A stretch of DNA of 10,929 bases from Eubacterium sp. CAG:252 (GCA_000436535.1 FR886236.1:1-10929), one strand, 5' to 3'; counted from the first letter of the stretch, positions 1 to 7,021 are shown. Notes: a model not told the origin generated them from the sequence alone. Translations and numbers: made by a program.

Positions 1-28
1 AACTCGTTATGCGCAAAAAACGTGCGCA
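1..28. repeat. Partial inverted copy of the intergenic palindrome upstream of tadA
   Basis: Bases 1-15 (AACTCGTTATGCGCA) are the exact reverse complement of 3512-3526. The copy is cut by the window edge. Its inner end also forms a local hairpin: TGCGCA at 10-15 pairs with TGCGCA at 23-28 across a seven-base loop. It ends a few bases ahead of the tadA ribosome binding site. Confidence 0.45.
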
Positions 29-33
29 GAAAT

Positions 34-37
34 GAGG
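34..37 (+). promoter_or_regulatory. Ribosome binding site deciding the tadA start
   Basis: GAGG followed by a six-base spacer and ATG at 44. The upstream in-frame ATG at 32 overlaps this site and has no purine-rich sequence ahead of it, so 44 is the likely start. The next gene uses the same arrangement. Confidence 0.7.
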
Positions 38-43
38 ATAAAT

Positions 44-634
44 ATGAATGACAATAATACCGATATAAATGCTTCAGTTGCATCTGTTGTTTCATCTCCT
101 GATACATTTTCCAAAGAAGACATCCACTATATGAAGCTTGCCATCAAACAGGCAAAGAAAGCCGCCATGCTTGATGAAGTTCCTATTGGATGTATAATTG
201 TTTATAATGGAAAAATCATCGGACGTGGATATAACAGAAGAAACACAGATAAGACAACTCTCGGTCATGCTGAGATTACTGCCATTAAAAAAGCCAGCCG
301 CTATATGAACGACTGGAGGCTTGAAGACTGTACTATATATGTTACTTTAGAGCCATGCCAGATGTGTGCAGGTGCAATCGTTCAGGCGCGCATACCGCGT
401 GTTGTTATAGGCTCTATGAACTCTAAAGCAGGATGTGCAGGTTCTATAATCAATCTTCTTAATATGCCACAGTTTAACCATCAGGCTGAGGTTGTAAGGG
501 GTGTATGTGACGAAGAATGTTCTACTATGTTAAGCACATTTTTTAGGGAACTCCGTCAGAAAAAGAAAGCTGAAAAAGAAGCCGGAAAAGAAGCTCTGAA
601 AGAAACACCGGCATCACAAAATATACGCATATAA
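44..634 (+). CDS. tadA: tRNA-specific adenosine deaminase TadA
   Basis: TadA deaminates adenosine-34 of the anticodon wobble position (tRNA-Arg ACG) to inosine in the cytoplasm, using one zinc ion. The protein carries the cytidine/deoxycytidylate deaminase fold: HAE at residues 75-77 (zinc ligand His75 and catalytic Glu77) and PCxxC at 104-108 (zinc ligands Cys105 and Cys108). The core begins near residue 27 with the usual YMKLAIKQAKKAA helix, so about 25 polar residues extend the N terminus. A Lys/Glu-rich tail follows the core after residue 170. I chose the ATG at 44, giving 196 residues, because GAGG at 34-37 sits six bases ahead of it; the in-frame ATG at 32 has no ribosome binding site. 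The acetyltransferase gene starts 16 bases after the stop, so the two are probably co-transcribed. The family assignment is secure. Confidence 0.96.
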   Translation: MNDNNTDINASVASVVSSPDTFSKEDIHYMKLAIKQAKKAAMLDEVPIGCIIVYNGKIIGRGYNRRNTDKTTLGHAEITAIKKASRYMNDWRLEDCTIYVTLEPCQMCAGAIVQARIPRVVIGSMNSKAGCAGSIINLLNMPQFNHQAEVVRGVCDEECSTMLSTFFRELRQKKKAEKEAGKEALKETPASQNIRI

Positions 635-640
635 AGAAAT

Positions 641-644
641 GAGG
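641..644 (+). promoter_or_regulatory. Ribosome binding site deciding the acetyltransferase start
   Basis: GAGG with a six-base spacer before the ATG at 651. It lies inside the ATGAGG of the rival ATG at 639, copying the arrangement at the tadA start. The site argues for the shorter 180-residue product. Confidence 0.7.
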
Positions 645-650
645 ATTAAC

Positions 651-1193
651 ATGAAACTCGAATACAATCTTGGCAGATACTCTCTCAAAGTTCTCAACCA
701 CAATAACTCCATAGATGTTCTTGACTTCTATTACCGTAACCGCAAGGACTTTGATAAGTATGAGTCTGACAAACCAGCTTCTTTTTACACCGAAAGCTTT
801 ATAAGCCGTATGCTTGATGCTGAGATGAAAGGATTGCTTTCTATGACATTTGCAAGGTTCTTCCTGATAGACAGACATGAACCCGATTATATACTTGGTT
901 CGCTGTCATTCTCCCATATCAGCAGAGGTTCATCACCCTGTGCCAATATGGGATATAAGATAGACGAATACCACCGCAATCAGGGTCTTGCCTCTCTTAT
1001 GATAGCTGCTGCACTTGAATATATTGTTCCCGATATTGGACTTCACCGCACAGAATGCTACATTCATCCTGACAATGCCGCATCACTTCACCTTATGGAA
1101 AAGTTTGGCTTTATTGATGAGGGCATAGCGCACTCATATGCTAAACTAAACGGTGTGTGGCAGGACCACAGGCGCTTTGTCTATATTTCCTGA
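651..1193 (+). CDS. GNAT family N-acetyltransferase (RimJ/RimL type)
   Basis: A 180-residue protein with the single-domain GNAT fold, which transfers an acetyl group from acetyl-CoA to an amine. Visible features are the central strand and pyrophosphate-binding loop at about 99-120, where YKIDEYHRNQGLASLMIAAA contains the Q/R-x-x-G-x-A signature (Arg109 to Ala114). The C-terminal part has HPDNAASLHLMEKFGF at 139-154, the motif typical of the RimJ/RimL and ribosomal-protein acetyltransferase branch. The substrate cannot be read from the sequence; proteins or small amines are both possible. The start at 651 is chosen because GAGG at 641-644 precedes it by six bases; an in-frame ATG at 639 lacks such a site. 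It follows tadA by 16 bases. Its stop lies inside the last codons of the convergent gene, with a 13-base overlap. Confidence 0.85.
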   Translation: MKLEYNLGRYSLKVLNHNNSIDVLDFYYRNRKDFDKYESDKPASFYTESFISRMLDAEMKGLLSMTFARFFLIDRHEPDYILGSLSFSHISRGSSPCANMGYKIDEYHRNQGLASLMIAAALEYIVPDIGLHRTECYIHPDNAASLHLMEKFGFIDEGIAHSYAKLNGVWQDHRRFVYIS

Positions 1194-2434
1194 TACCAGT
1201 ATCCAAAGTATGGATTATTATAATCACTTCTGTGGCTCTTTTTGAAGTTGCTAAATCCAAACATTGATGCCATATATCGCTCTCTGTTGCAGTACATTCC
1301 CGGCACTCCTATAAAATAGTTGGTATTATTTTCATTGTCGCACACCCTTCCAAACAGCAGGTGATGAAAGTTATAATATCCGTGAATAAGAAAGCTGTTG
1401 TTGATTATCTCCTTATCCTTTAGCGGAAGTCGTGACAACATCTGCGGAGTTACTTCTATACAGTCATAGAAGTAGTCATCATCAAATGCATCTACATAAT
1501 CTGCCTTGGAATACAGTTTTTTGTATAATCTCTCATTGCAGGCATCCTGTCGGGTCTTTTCATTCACCTTATCCTTATTTGGACAGCCACAGCTCTCAGT
1601 ATCATCCTCCTCGCTTTCCATCGCCTGTAATTCTTCATTATATCTGTTCTGCATATGTATATCAGGTGTATTTTCTTTGCCTCTGTTTCTTGTTCCACCA
1701 TTCCAATCATCCTCACGCTCTGCTACATAGCTATCTTCCCCACTTCTTTTGTCATAATTTCCTTTATTGCATTGACTACCGGATGCATAATTTACTACAT
1801 TGCCATTCTTATTACCTTCACCACCTTCCGCATACCTTACCTCTCCATTTTCTCCATCGCTTACCCTATTATCCTGACCACCTACATCATCCTCTTTATT
1901 CCCTTCACTACCTTCCGTATATCCTTTTCCAAGTCCTCTTATTTCTCCACTTCCACTACTGTCTATATCATCTTCACTCTCTCCCTCAATCTCAACATTT
2001 CCCCCATACTTGCTCACTCCGCTTCCTGCGAATTCAATAACATCGGGGTTAATGTCATAGTCTTCCCACATAGAAAACATCATATAATATCTGTCACCTT
2101 TGTTAGCAACAGCTATTCCACATATGTCCGATGACGTATAACCTGAATTCTCGATATTGCCTGCGTTAAATATTCCGGCATACGATGCCATCCCGTTATT
2201 GACCAGACAGTCACCGACCTTCATAAGCCTGTATCTGCCGGGAATAGCATCATCCCTGTCTATAAGCATATGCACACCAAACATCTGCGGCGTATCTGTA
2301 TACACGCCACGAAGATTAATATTAAGGCGCATTTCACCCGACCTTACCTCTACCTTGGCAAAACCGACATTCTTATCCTTAACACCTCCCGGATAAGAAT
2401 AAATGTATGAAACAAACCGCTGATAATCAGCCAT
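1181..2434 (-). CDS. Uncharacterised two-domain protein with a polar repeat linker
   Basis: I do not recognise a function for this 417-residue protein. It has three parts. Residues 1-135 form a compact, probably beta-rich domain (YQRFVSYIYSYPGG near the start, FGVHMLIDRDD at 52-62). Residues 136-305 are a very hydrophilic Gly/Asp/Glu/Asn linker with degenerate repeats (Y-[TA]-[ES]-G-x-x-x-N-K beginning at Tyr172, Tyr201 and Tyr216). Residues 306-417 form an aromatic C-terminal domain with YVDAFDDDYFYDCIEVTPQM and HGYYNFHHLLFGR, ending in YFGYWYQEI. There is no signal peptide or membrane helix, so it is probably cytoplasmic. Proteins with this aromatic C-terminal domain seem to occur mainly in Clostridia as domains of unknown function; this is recollection, not a search. 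The ATG at 2434 has a strong GGGAGG site seven bases upstream, which is also the 3' arm of the rsmA terminator. It ends on the acetyltransferase gene. Confidence 0.8.
   Translation of the reverse strand: MADYQRFVSYIYSYPGGVKDKNVGFAKVEVRSGEMRLNINLRGVYTDTPQMFGVHMLIDRDDAIPGRYRLMKVGDCLVNNGMASYAGIFNAGNIENSGYTSSDICGIAVANKGDRYYMMFSMWEDYDINPDVIEFAGSGVSKYGGNVEIEGESEDDIDSSGSGEIRGLGKGYTEGSEGNKEDDVGGQDNRVSDGENGEVRYAEGGEGNKNGNVVNYASGSQCNKGNYDKRSGEDSYVAEREDDWNGGTRNRGKENTPDIHMQNRYNEELQAMESEEDDTESCGCPNKDKVNEKTRQDACNERLYKKLYSKADYVDAFDDDYFYDCIEVTPQMLSRLPLKDKEIINNSFLIHGYYNFHHLLFGRVCDNENNTNYFIGVPGMYCNRERYMASMFGFSNFKKSHRSDYNNPYFGYWYQEI
1811..1921 (-). repeat. Imperfect direct repeat in the linker-coding segment
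   Basis: Bases 1811-1834 and 1898-1921 match over 24 bases with four differences, 87 bases (29 codons) apart and in the same reading frame. They encode the related peptides YTEGSEGNK and YAEGGEGNK. A third, weaker copy (YASGSQCNK) lies 15 codons further on in the protein. This fits expansion of the linker by short in-frame duplications followed by drift. Confidence 0.6.
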
Positions 2435-2487
2435 AAAAAACCTCCCAGCATTATAAGATTGATATCAAATCTTATGTAGCCGGGAGG
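2435..2487 (-). terminator. Rho-independent terminator after rsmA that contains the next gene's ribosome binding site
   Basis: Read on the minus strand, nine bases CCTCCCGGC (2487-2479) pair with GCTGGGAGG (2449-2441), with one G-T wobble. Inside is a three-by-three mismatch and then an eight-base stem ATAAGATT/AATCTTAT around a TGATATC loop. Six T residues follow directly at 2440-2435. The hairpin begins 21 bases after the rsmA stop. The 3' arm GGGAGG and the T-run form the Shine-Dalgarno site and spacer for the ATG at 2434, so in a read-through transcript the site would be paired. Confidence 0.85.
2450..2455 (-). promoter_or_regulatory. Possible -10 box inside the terminator hairpin
   Basis: A perfect TATAAT is present on the minus strand in the 3' half of the hairpin. 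The hexamer 17 bases upstream (TACATA) matches TTGACA at only three positions, so promoter status is uncertain. If used, transcription would begin near GGGAGG, giving a very short leader that lacks the 5' arm and leaves the ribosome binding site free. The AT-rich stem could also produce this hexamer by chance. Confidence 0.3.
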
Positions 2488-2508
2488 CAAAATATGTACA
2501 ATATAAAA

Positions 2509-3399
2509 TTATTCTTCTACTATCGCATTAGTAAGAGTGGCAAACTGTTCAAGTGTAAGTGCCTCTCCACGTATTGTAAGAGGAAGTCCACATTTCTCAA
2601 GTGCTGCTGCCAGCTTTTCTTTTGACACATTTACATCACCGCTGTTGCCGACACTGTTCATCATAGTTTTTCTGCGCTGGTTAAATGATGCCCTTATTAT
2701 TCTGAACATAAGATGTTCGTCACGCACATCAACCGGCGGCTTTTCGTATCTTTCAAGCTTAATTACCGCTGAGTCCACATTAGGTCTTGGCATAAAGCAG
2801 CTCGCAGGAACATTAAGCACAATCTTTGGCTTGGCATAATACTGTACTGCCAGCGAAAGTGCGCCATAATCCTTAGTTCCGGGGCCTACCTGCATCCTGT
2901 CAGCCACTTCCTTCTGCACCATAATAGTTATGCTGTCAAGCGGCACTCCACTCTCAAAAAGTCCCATAATAATAGGCGTTGTTATATAGTAGGGAAGATT
3001 GGCAACAACCTTTATTGGTTTTCCGCCATTTTTCTTCTCTGCAAGCTCTTTTATATCAAGCTTTAATATATCTTCATTGATGACAGTTACATTGTCATAC
3101 CATGAAAGGGTATCCTCTGTAAGTATCGGAATAAGCTTTTTATCTATCTCTACTGCTACAACTTCTCTCGCATTTTCACAGAGTATCTGTGTCATAGTTC
3201 CAATGCCTGGACCCACCTCAAGCACAAAGTCATCTTCTGTAACTCCAGCTTCTCTTACTATCTTCTGAACAACATTTTCATCTATAAGAAAGTTCTGACC
3301 GAACTTTTTCTGAAAGTTAAAACCGTATCTGTTAAGAACCGCTATTGTATTAGTCGGATTGCCAAGATGCATAACATTGTCATAATTCTTATTATTCAT
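2509..3399 (-). CDS. rsmA: 16S rRNA (adenine1518-N6/adenine1519-N6)-dimethyltransferase RsmA (KsgA)
   Basis: RsmA uses S-adenosylmethionine to dimethylate two adjacent adenosines in the 3'-terminal helix of 16S rRNA, a late step and checkpoint of 30S assembly. The 296-residue protein has all family marks: KKFGQNFLID at 31-40, the SAM-binding EVGPGIGTMT at 61-70, the acidic residue pair around 84-86, the catalytic NLPYYITTPI at 134-143, and the C-terminal helical domain with PRPNVDSAVIKLER (204-217) and RASFNQRRKTMMNS (236-249). Length is normal. The ATG at 3399 has GGAG about ten bases upstream; the first nine or so residues are extra to the conserved core, so Met10 is a possible alternative start. 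It lies 186 bases downstream of tatD and is followed by a strong terminator. Loss of RsmA causes kasugamycin resistance in bacteria generally. Confidence 0.97.
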   Translation of the reverse strand: MNNKNYDNVMHLGNPTNTIAVLNRYGFNFQKKFGQNFLIDENVVQKIVREAGVTEDDFVLEVGPGIGTMTQILCENAREVVAVEIDKKLIPILTEDTLSWYDNVTVINEDILKLDIKELAEKKNGGKPIKVVANLPYYITTPIIMGLFESGVPLDSITIMVQKEVADRMQVGPGTKDYGALSLAVQYYAKPKIVLNVPASCFMPRPNVDSAVIKLERYEKPPVDVRDEHLMFRIIRASFNQRRKTMMNSVGNSGDVNVSKEKLAAALEKCGLPLTIRGEALTLEQFATLTNAIVEE

Positions 3400-3585
3400 A
3401 TATCTATATCTCCATTCTTATACTGACACAAATGTTACATTTATCCATATTCGCCGCTTTCTTATAACATCCCAGATTATTATGATGGAAGTGTCAAATA
3501 AACCTCTGACCTGCGCATAACGAGTTTGTGTCAAATTCGCGCAGACACTAATCCCACATGTAAAAAATCTATTTTTCACACTGTA
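3400..3585. other. Intergenic region between tatD and rsmA with TGACAC motifs
   Basis: This is the longest gene-free stretch, 186 bases. GTGTCAAAT occurs at 3491-3499 and again at 3528-3536, and its partial inverse TGACACAAA occurs at 3424-3432. A perfect minus-strand TTGACA is present at 3497-3492, but the hexamer 17 bases on is a poor -10 (TGGGAT), so I do not call a promoter. A palindromic element lies at 3511-3544. Just after the tatD stop is an AT-only inverted repeat (about 3560-3579) with almost no loop and no GC stem, too weak to call a terminator. I see no open reading frame here. Confidence 0.5.
3511..3544. repeat. Small palindromic element with GC tips
   Basis: The 34-base unit starts CTGCGC and ends GCGCAG. 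It folds as six outer pairs (3511-3516 with 3539-3544), a one-sided ATAAC bulge (3517-3521), six inner pairs with one wobble (3522-3527 with 3533-3538) and a GTGTC loop. Fifteen bases, 3512-3526, recur in inverted orientation at 1-15. There is no T-run on either side, so it is not an ordinary terminator. It resembles dispersed REP- or MITE-like intergenic elements. Confidence 0.5.
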
Positions 3586-4374
3586 CTACATACGTTCATC
3601 AAGTCCATATACCCTGCATGCATTTTCATATGTCACGCGGGCTATCTCTTCCTTAGTGACTCCCTTTATATCTGCAAGCTTCTCTATGACATACTCTATG
3701 TTACTACTGTCGTTTCTTTTGCCCCTGTTAGGCACTGGCGCAAGATACGGGCAGTCTGTTTCTAACACTATCCTGTCAAGCGGTATAACCTCTGCCGCCT
3801 CCACCAGCTTTCTTGCATTCTTGAAAGTAAGCACTCCGCCTATTCCAAAGTAAAAGTTCATATCATAAAATGTTTTAACTGTTTCCTTTGAATATGAATA
3901 ACAATGAATTATACCACCTATATCCTGTGCATGTCCATTTTTTAATATATCTATCGTGTCAGCACACGCATCTCTTGAATGTATAATGACCGGTTTGTTC
4001 ACCTCATTTGCAAGTTCAAGCTGCCTTGCAAACCACTTCTTCTGAAGTTCTCTTTCCGGCTCATCATAATAGTAATCAAGTCCGATTTCTCCAATAGCAA
4101 CAACCTTTTTATTATTAAGCGCTTCATTTCTTAACCAGTCTAAGAACTCCTGATTTTTATCAAGTCTCTCATAATCGTCCGGATGGATGCCTACCGCTGC
4201 ATATATATGCTCATACTTACTGGCAAGCTCTACAGAAGCCCTGCACCCGTCCATACTTGCACCCACATTTACAATAGTTCCTATATTACCGGCTAACAGA
4301 CATGTTAATAATTCGTCCCTGTCCTTATCAAACGCTTCATCATCATAATGTGCATGTGTATCAAATATCTTCAT
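3586..4374 (-). CDS. tatD: TatD family metal-dependent hydrolase (probable DNase)
   Basis: A 262-residue cytoplasmic TIM-barrel amidohydrolase of the TatD family, whose characterised members are magnesium-dependent 3'-5' DNases. All metal ligands are visible: HxH at His7 and His9 (FDTHAHYDD), Glu96 in VAIGEIGLDYYY (92-103), His132 in VIIHSRDA, His157 in IIHCYS, and Asp207 in LETDCPYLAP. Length is standard for the family. The ATG at 4374 has GGAG eight bases upstream. It lies 56 bases downstream of the 855-residue membrane protein with no terminator between, so it may be transcribed with the exosortase island. In many Firmicutes tatD sits between metG and rnmV-rsmA; here the gene upstream is an exosortase-island gene and rnmV is absent between tatD and rsmA. 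The family call is secure, the exact substrate less so. Confidence 0.95.
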   Translation of the reverse strand: MKIFDTHAHYDDEAFDKDRDELLTCLLAGNIGTIVNVGASMDGCRASVELASKYEHIYAAVGIHPDDYERLDKNQEFLDWLRNEALNNKKVVAIGEIGLDYYYDEPERELQKKWFARQLELANEVNKPVIIHSRDACADTIDILKNGHAQDIGGIIHCYSYSKETVKTFYDMNFYFGIGGVLTFKNARKLVEAAEVIPLDRIVLETDCPYLAPVPNRGKRNDSSNIEYVIEKLADIKGVTKEEIARVTYENACRVYGLDERM

Positions 4375-4430
4375 ATATAAAACTCCATATCATATATTCC
4401 TGCCAATATAATGTGCTGCTTATCACCAGA

Positions 4431-6998
4431 CTATTCTTCTGTATCTATCTCTATAAGCTCAATCTCTTCTACGCTTGTCGGTGACAGCTTTCTCTTCTTT
4501 TCACCTATGCACAGAATAACCATCCATGCCACTGTCAACACAAGTCCCGCTACGCTTACAAGTGCGCCCTGCCACAGATATGGTACTTTAAATGTTATAT
4601 CGGTAACTCCTGCCTTGACATACGTGAGATTATTCTTTTTTCCAAGCCACTGTTCTGACTCAAATATATCGTGGTAAGCAAGACTTGTATTCGCATTGTC
4701 ATAATCAGATGTAATCGTTATTCCATTAGTGCTGTGCTCTATATTAAGTTCCACATTTTTCCTGTCAGGAAGCTGTGTGGAGGTAATATCAAGCATATCA
4801 CTTAGAAGCTTTCCAATGGAAGCATCATAAGTCACGCCATAGTAATAAGCAAGATTAAAGCCGCACATAATTATATTGTCATTCTTAACTGTACCATAAA
4901 AGTCAAGTGTAAGTCCATTATCAGTTACACTTCCCCATACATTGGTAAGGCCGTTAAGATAAACTGTCTGCCATGTTGTATAGCCCTTTGGAAAAAGGTC
5001 GGGATAAAGTATTCCTATCTTTGTATCCATATCAGGAAAACCATTGTTAAATACAATATCGCTGCAGGTAACTCCTAAGAATTCCTGACTCTGTGTCTTT
5101 TTATTCTGTGGAATTCCATCCGCATATATGACAACCTTTACGCCTGACTCACTAAGCTTAACTATAAGGCTTTCTGCCGCATCCTTGTCATCGTATGTAA
5201 AACCTGCAAGAATAACCTCTTTATACTTTGAAAGCTGTTCATAGGTGTAGTCGTTAAGATTATCAGAGTCCGTTTCCTCTACTGCCGGGAATGACTGTGA
5301 TATAAGCGGCGTTCCGCTTCCTATGCCTATAGCCTCATAACTGCTCACAGTTCCCCAGTTGTCATAAGTATCCATATGGTACAGCCTGTATGCTGCATTG
5401 GCCCCTGCAACCTCATAGCCCGATGCCTTGGCTGCCACGTCCATATCATACACTGATGAACCATATTTTGCTATGACTGAAAGCTTAACTAACACTGTAT
5501 CACTTCCAAGCTCACGGCTTCTGTCAAATACATAATAATAGCTGCCATCTGACAAAGCCCTGTTAAGCCTTACTATATTAGTTGATGTATTAGCCGCTTC
5601 ACGTCCTGCACCAAACACTGCCGGTACAGACTCATTCCAGTCAGATACCAGAAATGCACCTGTTGAGCCAAGACTGCTGTCATCCAATAAAGTAAGTCTT
5701 TGCTTTGTAAGTGACTGTGCCTGAGCTATCAGTGTTGAATTCTGCTGTTCATCAAGTCTGTCCCACGCACTGTCATTATTATTATAGTCGATAGTTATTC
5801 CGTTCTTTGATACGCTGATATTATTGCCATCACCTGTTATGAGCGGAAGCGATGGAACGATATCGGCAATAAGTATAACGCAGAACAACACCACAAGCGG
5901 TTTCTTTAAAGTATCCCACTTAAGAAAGCTGTAAAGTATCATACACAGTGCTATTGATATAAATCTTAACATCCACAGATACTGGCTTCCCGGAAGTATC
6001 TTAAGCACCGGATACATAGCCGTTGTTGTGCATATGAGTGTTATTATGGCTGCAATAAAGCCTGCCATTGACTTCTTATATCCGAAAAACATTCCGCTTA
6101 CTGAAAGCAGTGCTGCAGCAAGACCGAAGTAAAAATGTGAATTATTAGTTGTCACTCTGTCTAGTGGATTAATTGTAACCCAAAGGCTTTGGAAAAAGTT
6201 TGCCATATTTTCAGAATTATCAAGCGAAGTAATACCACCATTAAGTGATGCGACCATCCATACGCCGATTAACATAAAGCCTAGCAGTAAAGCGACAATT
6301 ATATCTCCCACAGCTCTTTTGGAATAGCCCTGTAACATATGTATAATACAGTATACAATCACCGCAAGCGCAGCCATTCCTGCATAGCCAAGATGGCACA
6401 GCGCTATAAGCACAAAGCTTATTATAATGAAAGGCATCCTTACTGCCCTTCTGTCTTTAAGATATTCTGACACCTCATATATAAATACTGGCAGAAATAT
6501 CATACTTAGCGACCTTGCAAGATTACCTTCAACGAATAATGCAAGCAGGTTATTTGGCATAAAGAACCAGATTATACCTATAAATGCACCAAGTACCGGC
6601 CTTTTCATTCTTATGCCTATACACAGCCAGCTTACTGCACCAAGCATACATATAAGTCCGACAAATATGAGATATCCTATAAGCATATCCCCTCCGGCAA
6701 GCATTTCACAGAATGCCATAACATATGCGCAGAGTGGTGCCCAGTATCTCATAAGCTCTACTCCGTTGTACCACATATAATCATATAATGGATACCAGTT
6801 ACCTGCCTTTATGGAATTGTATACATAATCGCCCCTGTATATATGATACATAGTATCTGAGCCTGACGGATATACTCCGTTCTTGCTTACAAGCTTTATA
6901 ACCATAACGGACATAAATACTGCCAGCGCTATATATATAAGTCCGCCGATTACTGCCGCTGTGTAATATAAAACACGATTTTTCCCTTGTTTATTCAT
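4431..6998 (-). CDS. Polytopic membrane protein of the PTPS-related (GT-C-like) type, exosortase island
   Basis: An 855-residue integral membrane protein. The first helix (about 11-36) is followed by an extracytoplasmic loop with YPSGSDTMYHIYRGDYVYNS at 43-62, whose Asp48 recalls the acidic residue in the first loop of GT-C glycosyltransferases that use lipid-linked sugars. About ten further hydrophobic segments run to residue 382. Residues 385-805 form a large, mainly extracytoplasmic domain, and a last helix (about 811-831) leads to a basic stop (EKKRK) and an acidic tail. The N-terminal half resembles the integral membrane family annotated as '6-pyruvoyl-tetrahydropterin synthase related', a name from gene association rather than known chemistry. 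The PTPS-like gene lies 23 bases upstream, consistent with a functional pair. The ATG at 6998 has a modest AGGCAGGG site. A glycan or lipid-linked sugar transfer role at the outer membrane face is inference; no activity is known. Confidence 0.75.
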   Translation of the reverse strand: MNKQGKNRVLYYTAAVIGGLIYIALAVFMSVMVIKLVSKNGVYPSGSDTMYHIYRGDYVYNSIKAGNWYPLYDYMWYNGVELMRYWAPLCAYVMAFCEMLAGGDMLIGYLIFVGLICMLGAVSWLCIGIRMKRPVLGAFIGIIWFFMPNNLLALFVEGNLARSLSMIFLPVFIYEVSEYLKDRRAVRMPFIIISFVLIALCHLGYAGMAALAVIVYCIIHMLQGYSKRAVGDIIVALLLGFMLIGVWMVASLNGGITSLDNSENMANFFQSLWVTINPLDRVTTNNSHFYFGLAAALLSVSGMFFGYKKSMAGFIAAIITLICTTTAMYPVLKILPGSQYLWMLRFISIALCMILYSFLKWDTLKKPLVVLFCVILIADIVPSLPLITGDGNNISVSKNGITIDYNNNDSAWDRLDEQQNSTLIAQAQSLTKQRLTLLDDSSLGSTGAFLVSDWNESVPAVFGAGREAANTSTNIVRLNRALSDGSYYYVFDRSRELGSDTVLVKLSVIAKYGSSVYDMDVAAKASGYEVAGANAAYRLYHMDTYDNWGTVSSYEAIGIGSGTPLISQSFPAVEETDSDNLNDYTYEQLSKYKEVILAGFTYDDKDAAESLIVKLSESGVKVVIYADGIPQNKKTQSQEFLGVTCSDIVFNNGFPDMDTKIGILYPDLFPKGYTTWQTVYLNGLTNVWGSVTDNGLTLDFYGTVKNDNIIMCGFNLAYYYGVTYDASIGKLLSDMLDITSTQLPDRKNVELNIEHSTNGITITSDYDNANTSLAYHDIFESEQWLGKKNNLTYVKAGVTDITFKVPYLWQGALVSVAGLVLTVAWMVILCIGEKKRKLSPTSVEEIELIEIDTEE

Positions 6999-7021
6999 TG
7001 ACCCTGCCTCTTATATACTGA

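Noticed and set aside
543..878. Minus-strand reading frame of 111 codons across the tadA/acetyltransferase junction
   Set aside because: It is antisense to two well-supported genes and shows no recognisable motif or ribosome binding site.
1155..1203. Short hairpins (TGTGG/CCACA and GATAC/GTATC) near the convergent gene ends as a bidirectional terminator
   Set aside because: Stems are only five bases, neither is followed by a T-run, and one has a two-base loop.
1432..2134. Long plus-strand reading frames of 202 and 159 codons opposite the 417-residue gene
   Set aside because: They arise from the repetitive purine-rich linker read in antisense. The translations are His/Leu/Ser/Tyr-rich without a domain, and neither has a convincing ribosome binding site, while the minus-strand frame has conserved-looking domains and a strong one.
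3469..3497. Sigma-A promoter for rsmA based on TTGACA at 3497-3492
   Set aside because: The hexamer at 17-base spacing is TGGGAT, and the better TATAAG lies 25 bases away, so no acceptable pair exists.
3545..3585. Terminator after tatD
   Set aside because: The inverted repeat is almost all A/T with a two-base loop and has no GC stem, so it would not be a stable terminator.
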